DNA of 64,000 nt from Solobacterium sp. (lineage in GTDB: Bacteria > Bacillota_I > Bacilli_A > Erysipelotrichales > Erysipelotrichaceae), in the NCBI GenBank assembly GCA_017510405.1, contig JAFWNG010000028.1:1-64000 (forward strand), given 5' to 3'. Under the pieces are notes generated by a model. That model was not told the origin of the DNA. It was given only the letters and a program-made list of their open reading frames with translations, and ran no database searches. How positions within the stretch are numbered: the stretch's first letter is position 1; each line of letters opens with the position of its first letter. Positions 15,817-24,809 of this stretch are shown piece after piece. A program made the position numbers and the translations under genes.

Positions 15817-17337
15817 TTACTTTGTCAGAGTGATGATCGTCGGATCTTCAACGCGGGATACGACAGGGTGTTCTTTCAGCCAGTCTTCGCACATCGTCAA
15901 CAGATCTCTTGCATAGGAACCGACGACCGGAAGATCTCTCAGCATTGGGTAATTGCCGTTTCCGGCGGCGCGGTAACGGGCAAGACAGATCGTGAACTCC
16001 TGATCGTCTTCGACCGGTTCTCCCTTATATGTCAGGGATACGATGCGTTTACCGATATCATTGGTCACTTTGATCGTATAGTCGACACCGCTTACCATAT
16101 CGTAGCGGCCATGGAGCGGCTTCGGCGTTTCAAAGCGGGATGCCTGGGAAATGTGCGTATCTTTGATCGTCCAGAACTCGGCGCATTTCTCAAGATATTC
16201 ACGCAGTACAGCACCGGTGATCTTCTTGACGACAAACGCTCCGAACGGCATGCCAAGGCGGAACAGGTCACGCCGCTTAATGACTTCCGGAAGTCCGCGG
16301 CAGGAATCGTTGAACGCATATGCGGACAGCTGAGCACCGGTGGTATCCATCTGGATCTTATTCATGACAGATACGAAGCCGGAGGGATCCATGCGGCTCT
16401 CTGCCGGAACTGCTGCAGTCAGGTCGTCTGCTGTATGGGCAAGTTCTTCATCCAGCCATGTCTGGCTTTCTTCATATTCCTTCTGTGCGAACGCGATCAG
16501 ATCCTCGTCGGCGTCCACGTCGCTCTTTAACAGGCGCGCTTCGCATTCTTTCGTCTTCGGATCAATGTCGATCATGGCGATCTCTTTACCGTCGGCCGCG
16601 GTCTGCACATATGTGGTATCCAGCAGTTTGCCGGTAAGCGACAGGTGCTGGTGACCGGTGATCAGGACATCGATGCCGGGAATCGCAAGGATGCGGTTGG
16701 CTTCGTTTTCCTTCGGGTCTGCCTTGAAGGATTCGCCGGTGAGCGGATCTTTTTCAAATCCGCCGTGATACATACCGATGACCAGATCCGGATTTTCCAT
16801 GCGGCGGATCGCAGTGACTGCTTTTTCTGCGGAACTGACCGCATCTTTGAACTGGAAGCGGCGCAGATTGCGGCTTGGTTCGGTCAGCGCTGTGTTGGCG
16901 CTGGTAACGCCGAAGAATACGATCTTATACTCCCCTATTTTGCGGACTGCGTACGTCGGTCCAAACGGTTTTCCATGGAACATCAGGTTGCCGGTAATGC
17001 ACGGTGCACCGACGTTCTGCACGTGCATCATCAGGGCTTCCGGACCGCAGGAGAAGTCGTGATTGCCGAGATTGATATAGTCATATTTCATTTCCCGCAT
17101 GACCGTCGTTACCGGCATGATGTCATCCGGATGACGGCGCATGTGATAGGAAGTCAGTGGTGTGCCGACAAAGGAATCTCCGTTGTCCACAAGCAGTGTA
17201 CGGTCGTTGCGGAGATAGGAGATCAGTGTATGGATGCGGGCAAGTCCTGCATCGTGCATGGCACCGGTCAATTCATCGAACGGAAAGATCACTCCGTGGA
17301 TATCCGATGTCACAAGAATTCTAATACGTTCAGCCAT
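15817..17337 (-). CDS. Bifunctional metallophosphatase/5'-nucleotidase family protein
   Basis: A 506-residue protein. Residues 1-270 form a calcineurin-like metallophosphoesterase: ILVTSDIHG, VDNGDSF, LGNHDFSCG and VLITGHQH are the metal motifs. Residues about 310-490 form the 5'-nucleotidase C-terminal domain that binds the nucleoside (..AYAFNDSCRG.., ..YTIKV..). Homologues are usually exported 5'-nucleotidase/UDP-sugar hydrolases; here no signal peptide is present, suggesting cytoplasmic action on nucleotides or phosphorylated small molecules. GGGAGGA precedes ATG 17337. The longer open frame upstream is antisense to the S9 peptidase gene and not coding. Confidence 0.88.
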   Translation of the reverse strand: MAERIRILVTSDIHGVIFPFDELTGAMHDAGLARIHTLISYLRNDRTLLVDNGDSFVGTPLTSYHMRRHPDDIMPVTTVMREMKYDYINLGNHDFSCGPEALMMHVQNVGAPCITGNLMFHGKPFGPTYAVRKIGEYKIVFFGVTSANTALTEPSRNLRRFQFKDAVSSAEKAVTAIRRMENPDLVIGMYHGGFEKDPLTGESFKADPKENEANRILAIPGIDVLITGHQHLSLTGKLLDTTYVQTAADGKEIAMIDIDPKTKECEARLLKSDVDADEDLIAFAQKEYEESQTWLDEELAHTADDLTAAVPAESRMDPSGFVSVMNKIQMDTTGAQLSAYAFNDSCRGLPEVIKRRDLFRLGMPFGAFVVKKITGAVLREYLEKCAEFWTIKDTHISQASRFETPKPLHGRYDMVSGVDYTIKVTNDIGKRIVSLTYKGEPVEDDQEFTICLARYRAAGNGNYPMLRDLPVVGSYARDLLTMCEDWLKEHPVVSRVEDPTIITLTK

Positions 17338-17481
17338 ATGGTCCTCCCTTGAAAGACGCCTATATATAATATAGGAAATTTCTGTCCGGTGATACGGCAA
17401 ATTCCCAAAAACAATGCAAATAAAGGCATTTTGCCTGTTGTCAGTGATACTATGGAAACAGAAAATGCGAGGAAACAGACA

Positions 17482-19464
17482 ATGAAACAGAAACCAGTGG
17501 AAATACGGGATCTTCTGGATTTCCGGTATCCCGAAAATCTGCAGTACAGTCCCGAAGGAACATATCTTGCTTTCCAGACGGCAAAAGCAGAGGAAGAAAA
17601 GAATACCTATCACCGGGATGTATGGGTCGTAAAAGACGGAACACCGCGTCAGCTTACCGCGGCGGCGAGTACTTCCATCGTCATGTGGGATGATGATACG
17701 CATCTGATCGTAAGCCGTCCTTCTCCGGACGCTGAACCGGGCGTGACGCAGCTGTACAAGATCGATGTGAACGGCGGCGAAGCACAGGAATGGATCGTTC
17801 TCCCCTTCCCGATGAGCGGAATGAAGAAAGTAAAAGACGGTCTGTACGCAGTGACCGGCATGATCGATAAGAACGATCCGGACGCATACCGGGACAATGC
17901 GGAAACACGGAAGAAAAAAGCCGAAGAAGCGAAGAAGGAAGCGGACTACCAGGTCGTGGATGAAGTCCCCTTCTGGTTCAACGGCGCCGGCTTTACCAAC
18001 GGGAAACGCACGGCACTGTTTACGGCGAAGACCGGAGAAAAGCTTAAAGTCCGCAGACTGACTGCGCCCCTGTTCGACGTATCGGAGTTCATCGTCGACG
18101 GTGAAGACATCTGGTATGCCGGCAATACAAAAGATCGTACGAATTCCCTGTATACGAAGGTATATGTGTATCATACCGGTACGAAGAAGAAAGAAACGGT
18201 ATACGGGAAAAACACGCATTCTATCGGCGGCCTGATGCGGATGAACGGCAGGCTGTTTGTACAGGCTTCGGACATGAAGGAATACGGCGTTAATGAGACC
18301 GCGAAGATCTGTGAGATCCGGGACGGAAAGGTCCGGGAGATCCGGAAGCCGGAACGCTCGCTGTACAGCGCAGTTGCCGGCGATACGATGCTGGGCGGCG
18401 GAAAAGGCAGCGTTGTGCGGAACGATGTGTTCTATACACTGGCAACCGATGAGGATCATACGGTTCTCTGGAAATACGATACAGCGTTTAATAAGGAAGT
18501 CCTCTATGATCAGCCCGGTGCGGTATTCTTCCTGGATGTTTCGGACAAGGCGATCGCCTTTGCCAGAGAGACGGCAGACAGTCTGGGCGAGATCTTTGAA
18601 ATGAATCTGGACGGCACGGATATCCGGCAGATCACTTCCATGAACGCGGATGTGCTGAAAGATAAGTATGTTGCCATGCCGCAGCGGATCGATTATACCA
18701 GCGAAGGCGAAACGCTCCACGGCTGGGTGCTGCCGCCGAAAGACTTCAATGAGAAGAAGACCTACCCTGCCGTTCTGGATATACACGGCGGACCGCGGGC
18801 GGTATACGGTGAGATCTTCTTCCATGAGATGCAGGTATGGGCATCAAAGGGATATTTTGTATTCTTCACGAATATCCGGGGCTCGGACGGACGCGGGGAC
18901 GCGTTTGCGGATATCCGCGGGAAATACGGCTATGTGGACTTCATGAATCTCATGCATTTCACGGACGCTGTTCTGAAAGCATATCCGAATATCGATCCCA
19001 AACGGGTCTGTGAGACCGGCGGATCGTACGGCGGCTTTATGACCAACTGGATCATTACGCATACCGACCGTTTCTGCTGCGCAGCCTCTCAGCGTTCGAT
19101 CTCCAACTGGATCTCCATGTCCCTGATCAGTGATATCGGTCCGTATTTTGGCCCGGACCAGTGCGGTGCGGCCGGACTCTTCGGTGCTGCAAATATCGAG
19201 GAATTATGGAAGCACTCCCCTCTCCGCCGTGCTGAAGGAGTGAAAACGCCGACACTGTTTATTCACAGCGATGAAGATTACCGCTGTCCGCTTCCCGAAG
19301 GCATCCAGATGATGCAGGCGCTGGCCGTGCAGAATGTGGAAACACGGCTGGTGATCTTCCACGGTGAAAACCATGAACTGTCCCGCAGCGGCAAGCCTGC
19401 GCACAGGATCCGCAGACTTAAGGAGATCACAGACTGGTTTGACAGACATACTGCGGTAAAATAG
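17482..19464 (+). CDS. S9 prolyl-oligopeptidase-family peptidase (YuxL-like)
   Basis: A 660-residue cytoplasmic serine peptidase. The N-terminal ~400 residues form the beta-propeller that screens substrates; the C-terminal ~250 form the alpha/beta hydrolase. The catalytic triad is S515 in GGSYGGF, D599 in HSDEDYRC and H631 in GENHELSR. Family members release residues or dipeptides from short peptides, often acylated ones. The start at 17482 is chosen because GAGGAAA lies upstream; a further in-frame ATG at 17452 lacks a site. The length matches the family well. It is followed after 22 bases by a Nudix hydrolase, probably in one operon ending at the terminator near 20150. Confidence 0.9.
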   Translation: MKQKPVEIRDLLDFRYPENLQYSPEGTYLAFQTAKAEEEKNTYHRDVWVVKDGTPRQLTAAASTSIVMWDDDTHLIVSRPSPDAEPGVTQLYKIDVNGGEAQEWIVLPFPMSGMKKVKDGLYAVTGMIDKNDPDAYRDNAETRKKKAEEAKKEADYQVVDEVPFWFNGAGFTNGKRTALFTAKTGEKLKVRRLTAPLFDVSEFIVDGEDIWYAGNTKDRTNSLYTKVYVYHTGTKKKETVYGKNTHSIGGLMRMNGRLFVQASDMKEYGVNETAKICEIRDGKVREIRKPERSLYSAVAGDTMLGGGKGSVVRNDVFYTLATDEDHTVLWKYDTAFNKEVLYDQPGAVFFLDVSDKAIAFARETADSLGEIFEMNLDGTDIRQITSMNADVLKDKYVAMPQRIDYTSEGETLHGWVLPPKDFNEKKTYPAVLDIHGGPRAVYGEIFFHEMQVWASKGYFVFFTNIRGSDGRGDAFADIRGKYGYVDFMNLMHFTDAVLKAYPNIDPKRVCETGGSYGGFMTNWIITHTDRFCCAASQRSISNWISMSLISDIGPYFGPDQCGAAGLFGAANIEELWKHSPLRRAEGVKTPTLFIHSDEDYRCPLPEGIQMMQALAVQNVETRLVIFHGENHELSRSGKPAHRIRRLKEITDWFDRHTAVK

Positions 19465-19486
19465 AAGTGACAGGAGACAGACGCAT

Positions 19487-20026
19487 ATGAAAATGAAAGA
19501 AGAAACACTGACAAAAGAGATCGTCTATGACGGAAAGATCATAACCGTGCGTTCGGATACGGCAAGAACACCGGAGGGAGACGTCGTTCCGCGTGAAGTC
19601 GTGGAACATCCCGGCGGCGTCGGCATCGCCATGGAAGATGAAGAAGGAAAATTCTTCATGGTCACACAGTATCGCTATGCCCAGGAATGCGTAACGATCG
19701 AATTCCCTGCCGGCAAAAAGGAATACGGGGAAGATCCGCTGACGACGGCACAGCGCGAGATCATTGAAGAGACCGGCTACGAGGGAACTGACTTCGTATA
19801 TCTCGGAAAAATGTTCCCTACCCCTGCCTATGACTCCGAAGTCGTAGATTTCTATTACACGAAGAAAGGCGCCTACCGCGGTCAGCATCTGGACGACGAT
19901 GAATATCTCAATCTGTCCCGCATGACCCTGGACGAGATCATTGACGGAGCTGTGGAAGGACGCATTCCGGACGCCAAGACCATGTGCATGGCCCTTCTGA
20001 TCCAGCAGATGAAACTTCGAAAATAA
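19487..20026 (+). CDS. Nudix hydrolase, ADP-ribose pyrophosphatase type
   Basis: A 179-residue protein with the Nudix box G-x5-E-x7-REIIEETGY beginning at GKKEYGEDPLTTAQ (about residues 84-106), and the preceding TQYRYAQECVTIEFPAG typical of ADP-ribose pyrophosphatases (NudF-like). It would cleave ADP-ribose to AMP and ribose-5-phosphate, limiting non-enzymatic ADP-ribosylation. AGGAGAC precedes ATG 19487. Second gene of the S9 peptidase operon. Confidence 0.9.
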   Translation: MKMKEETLTKEIVYDGKIITVRSDTARTPEGDVVPREVVEHPGGVGIAMEDEEGKFFMVTQYRYAQECVTIEFPAGKKEYGEDPLTTAQREIIEETGYEGTDFVYLGKMFPTPAYDSEVVDFYYTKKGAYRGQHLDDDEYLNLSRMTLDEIIDGAVEGRIPDAKTMCMALLIQQMKLRK

Positions 20027-20118
20027 ACATGCATGCATAGTGCTGTTGCGGATATCTTGAAATGGTTTCCGGCAAAGCGTTCTGCATACAGCTGAAAAAC
20101 ACAGAAAACCAGCATAAT

Positions 20119-20150
20119 AAAGGCATTTTCAGTATATGGAATGCCTTTTT
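20119..20150 (+). terminator. Terminator of the S9 peptidase-Nudix operon
   Basis: AAAGGCATT pairs with AATGCCTTT across a 12-base loop, followed by further T. Between the Nudix stop and this hairpin no gene is seen. Confidence 0.75.
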
Positions 20151-20230
20151 CCATCGCTCAGATAATACATACATGCATGAATTTACAAGTTTCTTTGACA
20201 TATGTGTTTCCAGACCGCCCGCAAATACTG

Positions 20231-20259
20231 TTTCCATATCCGGCATGTTCCGCTATAAT
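20231..20259 (+). promoter_or_regulatory. Promoter of queT
   Basis: TTTCCA (20231-20236) and TATAAT (20254-20259) are spaced by 17 bases. Transcription would start near 20266, immediately before the riboswitch aptamer. Confidence 0.6.
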
Positions 20260-20267
20260 TAGTCATT

Positions 20268-20305
20268 GTCGGTAGCGGCTACCCGACGTTAAACAAAACA
20301 AGGAG
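20268..20305 (+). promoter_or_regulatory. preQ1-I riboswitch controlling queT
   Basis: GTCGG pairs with CCGAC (P1) around the loop TAGCGGCTAC, followed by the A-rich tail GTTAAACAAAACAAGGAG, the hallmark layout of the small preQ1 class I aptamer (H-type pseudoknot). The tail contains the AAGGAG ribosome binding site of queT, so ligand binding would hide it and stop translation. Position and downstream gene agree with known preQ1-I switches. Confidence 0.9.
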
Positions 20306-20310
20306 AAAAT

Positions 20311-20826
20311 ATGATAACAAAACAACTTACAAAGATCGCAATGATCGCTGCAGTGTATACGGCCGTTTCTCTTGCACTGGCACCGATCTCATACGGGAAT
20401 ATCCAGGTGCGGATTGCTGAGGCGCTCACCCTTCTTCCTTTAATATATAAGCCGAGTATCTGGGGCGTGACGCTGGGCTGTTTCCTGACCAATCTGATCG
20501 GGGCAATGACAGGTGTGAATCCGACCGGTATACTGGACTCCGTCGTCGGCACACTGGCTACGTTCGGCGCAGCGGTATGTACGTACTATTTCCGTGAACG
20601 GAAAGTGCATGGGATCCCGGTACTGAGTATCCTGATGCCGGTCGTATTCAATTTCGTGATCGTCGGTATCGAACTGGGCGTACTGCTGTTCCCGGACAAC
20701 GTGGTCACCGGATCGCTGATCTGCGGCGCGGAAGTGGCAGTGGGCGAACTGATCAGTGTGATCATCGGATGGTTCCTGATCAAGGTACTGGAAAGAACAA
20801 AGATATTCCGTGAAGAGGCAGACTGA
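20311..20826 (+). CDS. queT: Queuosine precursor (preQ1) ECF transporter S-component QueT
   Basis: A 171-residue membrane protein of the QueT family (about five membrane helices; ..YTAVSLALAPISYGNIQVRIAEALTLLPLIY.., ..GCFLTNLIGAMTGVNPTGILDSVVGTLATF..). It is the substrate-binding subunit of an energy-coupling-factor transporter that imports preQ1 or related deazapurines and needs a shared ECF ATPase module encoded elsewhere. ATG 20311 follows the ribosome binding site inside the preQ1-I riboswitch, giving feedback control. It is monocistronic, with a terminator overlapping its 3' end. Confidence 0.93.
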   Translation: MITKQLTKIAMIAAVYTAVSLALAPISYGNIQVRIAEALTLLPLIYKPSIWGVTLGCFLTNLIGAMTGVNPTGILDSVVGTLATFGAAVCTYYFRERKVHGIPVLSILMPVVFNFVIVGIELGVLLFPDNVVTGSLICGAEVAVGELISVIIGWFLIKVLERTKIFREEAD

Positions 20827-20840
20827 GCGTCTGCTTTTTT
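20818..20840 (+). terminator. Terminator of queT
   Basis: GCAGAC-TGAGC-GTCTGC followed by six T; it overlaps the stop codon. Confidence 0.85.
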
Positions 20841-20909
20841 AGTCCCCCGTTTCTCAGCGGGACAAAGGCAAATATGATACTATAAAAAGGATATATAAAA
20901 GGAGGAGAT

Positions 20910-21710
20910 ATGACGAAAGCACTGCGTGTGATATGTCTGGTGCTGCTGGCGATCCTGCTGGCAGTCGGCGGACTGACGTTATATAAGATCAATAAACCGA
21001 CTGAAGGAGAAAACACTTCCGATCCCAGTACGGAATCGACACCGGATCCGGAAAACACCGCGGAACCGGCACCGGAGCAGACATCGACACCGGAACCGTA
21101 CGGCGAAGCAGATCCGGTATTCACCGATGTAAACAGCTATCTTGTTGTAGCCAACAAGAAACACCGGCTGCCGGAAGGCTATGAGCCGGCAGATCTTGTA
21201 AATCCGAATGTCGAGACCAGGAACGGCGACTGGCAGATGCGCCAGGAAGCGGCCGCGGCGATGGAGAACATGTTTGCGGCAGCGGCACAGGACGGCGTTT
21301 CGCTGGTACTTGGTTCGGGATACCGTTCCGAAGAACTGCAGGCATACCTGTATAACGGCTATGTCGCAGACCGCGGACAGGAATACGCAGATACGATCTC
21401 ATCCCGTCCGGGCTATTCCGATCATCAGACCGGACTGGCTGCGGATTTCTGCGGCAACAGTGATCCGTCCACAGATCTGTCATTTTCTTTTGAGAATACT
21501 GTGGAAGGGGAATGGCTGCGTGATCACGCGCATGAATACGGATTTATCATGCGGTATCCGAAGGATAAGCAGGATATCACCGGATATGCCTACGAACCGT
21601 GGCATTTCCGCTATATCGGCGTGGATTATGCCACAAAGATCTATAACAGAGACGTATTCTGTTCATTTGAAGAATACTTCGGTATTGAAGGCGGGGACTA
21701 CGCCGACTAA
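20910..21710 (+). CDS. VanY-type D-alanyl-D-alanine carboxypeptidase
   Basis: A 266-residue cell-wall enzyme of peptidase family M15B. An N-terminal membrane anchor or signal (residues 5-25) is followed by a Thr/Pro/Glu-rich linker (30-66) and the catalytic domain. Zinc and catalytic residues are visible: H172 and D179 in SDHQTGLAADF and H232 in YEPWHFRYIG. It trims the terminal D-Ala from muropeptides outside the membrane. AAAGGAGGAG precedes ATG 20910. It is followed after 9 bases by a CapA protein with a similar anchor-linker layout, so both probably act at the envelope. Confidence 0.9.
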   Translation: MTKALRVICLVLLAILLAVGGLTLYKINKPTEGENTSDPSTESTPDPENTAEPAPEQTSTPEPYGEADPVFTDVNSYLVVANKKHRLPEGYEPADLVNPNVETRNGDWQMRQEAAAAMENMFAAAAQDGVSLVLGSGYRSEELQAYLYNGYVADRGQEYADTISSRPGYSDHQTGLAADFCGNSDPSTDLSFSFENTVEGEWLRDHAHEYGFIMRYPKDKQDITGYAYEPWHFRYIGVDYATKIYNRDVFCSFEEYFGIEGGDYAD

Positions 21711-21719
21711 GGAGGCAAT

Positions 21720-22976
21720 ATGGCAAAAAGACGCAGACGGCTCAAAAAAAGTGCTCTTTATACTCTGATCGCACTGGCACTTCTTGTGACATGCGGAATC
21801 GGATGGGCGATCTTCGGACGCGGCGGAAAAGATCCGAATAATGATAAGCCGACCGGCGGAATGGCTACTCCGGAAGCTCCGGTCATCGAAGTATCTCCGG
21901 GAACGGATGATCCGAAAGATCCGCAGACAACGCCGACACCGGAAACACAGGGACAGGAACAGAAAGCTTCGATCTTCCTGGCAGGGGATGCGCTTCTGCA
22001 TGAATCTGTTTATACAGATGCCCAGCAGGAAAACGGAGGCTTTGATTTCAACAGTCAGCTGGAACTGCTTTTCCAGGTCGCCAGACCGTACGACCTCCAG
22101 TATTTCAACCAGGAATCACTGATCGGCGGTACAGAGCTCGGGCTTTCCGGCTATCCGGAATTCAACAGTCCGAAAGAATTCGCGGAATACATGCTGGCGA
22201 ATGGCTTCAATCTCGTTTCCACCGCAAACAATCACTGCCTGGACAAAGGGGAAGAGGGCATTGTAAGTGCTCTGAACTGGTATTACGCAAAGAAAGGTCA
22301 GATGATCATGCAGGGAATCAACGGTTCCCAGGAAGAATATGACGCCATTGCGACCGGTGAGGTAAACGGAATTACCTATGCATTCCTGTCATACTGCGAA
22401 CAGACAAACGGCAGGGAAGCACCTCATCCTTATACGGTGAATTACTATCCCGGACATGAACAGGAAATGCTGGATAAGATCAAACGGGCTGACAGTATGG
22501 CGGACGTCGTCATCGTGGCAATGTACTGGGGAACGGAAACACCTCACGATGTCAGTGAAGCGCAGCTGACACTGGCAGATCAGATGACAGAAGCGGGTGC
22601 GGATATCATCGTCGGAAATGACACGAATGCTCTGGAACCATTCAGATGGGTGAACGGGCGTCCGGTCTTCTTCGCGATGGGCAATCTGATCAGCACACAG
22701 GTCGAAGCGGAAAACCGGATCGGCATCATCGCCGGCATCGATATCGTCAAGCGTACAAAGCAGGACGGAACAACAGAGATCGCATATGAAAATGTGCGTG
22801 CCGATCTGGCATACACATATGCCGAAGGAGAGTATCCGGAACTTCGTACAAATATCAAAGTATATCCGTTCTCCGCACTAAACGATGAACTCCTGCCGAA
22901 CTATCAGGAACTCTACGAACAGTACAAAGCGATCATCACGAAACTGGATACCGACATTAAGATCGGAGGCGTATGA
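21720..22976 (+). CDS. CapA-family protein (poly-gamma-glutamate/capsule type)
   Basis: A 418-residue protein with a basic N-terminus and one membrane helix (about 11-33), a Pro/Thr-rich linker (38-80) and a metallophosphoesterase-like CapA domain (about 83-390): SIFLAGDALLHESVY, FNLVSTANNHCLDKGEEG, VVIVAMYWGTE. The late family motif usually written G-H-H-P-H appears as GNDTNALEP, lacking the histidines, so metal binding may be altered. The family takes part in poly-gamma-glutamate attachment or capsule metabolism. The VanY stop is 9 bases upstream, GGAGG precedes the ATG, and it overlaps the next gene by 4 bases. Confidence 0.85.
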   Translation: MAKRRRRLKKSALYTLIALALLVTCGIGWAIFGRGGKDPNNDKPTGGMATPEAPVIEVSPGTDDPKDPQTTPTPETQGQEQKASIFLAGDALLHESVYTDAQQENGGFDFNSQLELLFQVARPYDLQYFNQESLIGGTELGLSGYPEFNSPKEFAEYMLANGFNLVSTANNHCLDKGEEGIVSALNWYYAKKGQMIMQGINGSQEEYDAIATGEVNGITYAFLSYCEQTNGREAPHPYTVNYYPGHEQEMLDKIKRADSMADVVIVAMYWGTETPHDVSEAQLTLADQMTEAGADIIVGNDTNALEPFRWVNGRPVFFAMGNLISTQVEAENRIGIIAGIDIVKRTKQDGTTEIAYENVRADLAYTYAEGEYPELRTNIKVYPFSALNDELLPNYQELYEQYKAIITKLDTDIKIGGV

Positions 22977-23455
22977 TGAACGAATTCCGACCGCTGGTAA
23001 GAAAGAAACAGGAACTTGACCGGGATACGTGCATTGCGCTGCTGAAAAGCGAAAAGCGCGGCGTACTCAGTGTGATCGGGGATAACGGCTATCCGTACGG
23101 CATCCCGCACAATCACTGGTATAACGAAGAAGACGGAAAGATCTACTTCCACAGCGGCAGGTCCGGTCACAAGATCGACGCCCTGAAAGCAGATCAGAAA
23201 GTTTCCTACTGTGTGTATGAAGGAAAACCGACGGAAGGGGAATGGTATCTGACATTCCGCAGCGTGATCGTGTTCGGCACCGTCGAGTTTATCGAAGATA
23301 CGGAAACGATCTATGACATCTCCCGGAAACTGAGCTATCAGTTTACAAATGACAGCGCATATATCGAAGAAGAGATCCGGAAGTCCGGTCCGGGAACGGC
23401 AATGATCGCACTGACGCCGGAACATATCTCGGGAAAGCTTGTAAGAGAGCGCTGA
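22973..23455 (+). CDS. Pyridoxamine 5'-phosphate oxidase-like flavin protein
   Basis: A 160-residue split-barrel protein of the PNPOx-like/NimA-like family: RGVLSVIGDNGYPYGIPHNHWY, IYFHSGRSGHKIDALKADQKVSYCVY and a conserved strand VIVFGTVEFI. Such proteins bind FMN, heme or F420 and often reduce nitro compounds. The start overlaps the capA stop (ATGATG), so it is translationally coupled to the envelope operon, although the link in function is unclear. A terminator follows directly. Confidence 0.85.
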   Translation: MMNEFRPLVRKKQELDRDTCIALLKSEKRGVLSVIGDNGYPYGIPHNHWYNEEDGKIYFHSGRSGHKIDALKADQKVSYCVYEGKPTEGEWYLTFRSVIVFGTVEFIEDTETIYDISRKLSYQFTNDSAYIEEEIRKSGPGTAMIALTPEHISGKLVRER

Positions 23456-23461
23456 TGAAAG

Positions 23462-23490
23462 AGACTGCAGTACAGGCTGCGGTCTTTTTT
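23462..23490 (+). terminator. Terminator of the VanY-CapA-flavin protein operon
   Basis: AGACTGCAG pairs with CTGCGGTCT (one G-T pair) and is followed by T6. Confidence 0.8.
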
Positions 23491-23543
23491 ACGGCTTCGG
23501 CAGCGGAAATATGCGCTACACTGTAGGTATCGGAGGAGAAACA

Positions 23544-23972
23544 ATGACCGCATTTACAGCAAAGAATATTCCGCTGATCCTGTGCGGAATATTCTATGGG
23601 GTATTATGTATTTTCAGTATTGTCACGGGACAGATGTACGCACAGGGGAAGAAAGAGCTGAATCCGCTGGAACTGTCGGACAGCTTTGTACAGAAACTGT
23701 CGGAGGGAGATCGGCTGAAAGCATTCGCCCGGAAAATGGGATGGGTCACATTTGCGGTAGGAATCGTACAGGGCATTACGTCGTTTGCGCTGCTGAAAGC
23801 AGGCAGCGGACTGCTGTACGGAATCGCGTTCGGATTCAACCTGTTCTCAATTGCCTCGGTGCTTGTTAAACTGAAAGGGAAGATCAACGCGTTTCCGCTT
23901 CTGAAGCTGGCTGCTTATACAGCAATACTTGTTATACTGCTTTTAAAGGGTACGCAGACATTGTTTTTCTGA
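23544..23972 (+). CDS. Small multi-pass membrane protein of unknown function
   Basis: A 142-residue protein with about four hydrophobic segments (residues 10-28, 66-84, 88-107, 117-136) and one cytoplasmic or external loop (30-65, KKELNPLELSDSFVQKLSEGDRLKAFARKMG). I do not recognise the family. The start at 23544 is chosen because GGAGGAG lies just upstream; an earlier in-frame ATG at 23511 has no site. The alpha/beta hydrolase gene begins 8 bases after its stop. Confidence 0.7.
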   Translation: MTAFTAKNIPLILCGIFYGVLCIFSIVTGQMYAQGKKELNPLELSDSFVQKLSEGDRLKAFARKMGWVTFAVGIVQGITSFALLKAGSGLLYGIAFGFNLFSIASVLVKLKGKINAFPLLKLAAYTAILVILLLKGTQTLFF

Positions 23973-23980
23973 GGTGATTA

Positions 23981-24790
23981 ATGGAAAAACTGCTTAAGGA
24001 AAAAAGATATATCGATACCGGCGAAGGACTAAGAAAACTGCTGGTTCTGCGTCCGGAGAAACAGAGCGGGAAAGTGCCGGGCATCCTCTGGATCCATGGC
24101 GGCGGCTATATGCTCGGTATGGCGGAGATGGTATATTTTTCAGCCGGAAAGACGCTGGCGGAAAAGTTCGGGGCGGTCGTACTGTCGGCGGATTACCGGC
24201 TGGCAGGGGAAGCGCCGTATCCGGCTGCGCTTCATGACTGCTATGCGGCCCTGGTCTATATGCGTGACCATGCGGAGGAACTGGGGATCGATCCGGAAAA
24301 GCTGATCGTCGGCGGAGAAAGTGCCGGCGGCGGACTGGCTGCGTCGGTCTGCCTGTACGCTAGAGACCGGAAAGAAGTGAATGTGGCGTTCCAGCTGCCG
24401 CTGTATCCAATGCTGGATGCGGATGACACCGCCAGTTCGCGGGATAATCACGGCAGGGTATGGAACACCAGGCGGAATCACTGGGGATGGCAGAACTATC
24501 TGAAGGATCTCTACGGAACGGAGAATATCCCCGCATATGCCTCCGCCGCGAAGGCACAGGATCTTTCCGGCATGCCTCCGTGCTATACGTTCGTCTCAGA
24601 AGGGGAACCGTTCTACGCGGAGACACTGGCATATGTGCAGAAGCTGAAGGAAGCAGGTATACCGGCTTCCGCGGATGTATATCCGGGCAATGTACATGCC
24701 TTTGATCTGCTGATGCCGTGGACCAGACAGAGCCGGGAAGCGAAGCAGAGACTGTGTGATGTATATGCATCATATTTCGTCTATATATAA
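23981..24790 (+). CDS. Alpha/beta hydrolase, HSL/esterase type
   Basis: A 269-residue cytoplasmic esterase of the hormone-sensitive-lipase branch: oxyanion motif HGGG (39-42), nucleophile S114 in GGESAGGGLA, and H239 in NVHAFD. The acid position usually read as DP appears as E209-P in SEGEPFYAET, a conservative change. Substrates are probably short-chain esters. It sits in a run of four genes ending at the terminator near 25886. Confidence 0.88.
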   Translation: MEKLLKEKRYIDTGEGLRKLLVLRPEKQSGKVPGILWIHGGGYMLGMAEMVYFSAGKTLAEKFGAVVLSADYRLAGEAPYPAALHDCYAALVYMRDHAEELGIDPEKLIVGGESAGGGLAASVCLYARDRKEVNVAFQLPLYPMLDADDTASSRDNHGRVWNTRRNHWGWQNYLKDLYGTENIPAYASAAKAQDLSGMPPCYTFVSEGEPFYAETLAYVQKLKEAGIPASADVYPGNVHAFDLLMPWTRQSREAKQRLCDVYASYFVYI

Positions 24791-24809
24791 TAAGGAAAAG
24801 GAGAATCAT

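Noticed and set aside
17338-18825. N-terminal extension of the nucleotidase frame
   Set aside because: Antisense to the S9 peptidase; the real start at 17337 has GGGAGGA before it and begins with the metallophosphatase motif.
20195-20200. TTGACA as the -35 box of queT
   Set aside because: No -10 element lies 16-18 bases downstream; TTTCCA/TATAAT at 20231-20259 fits the riboswitch start better.
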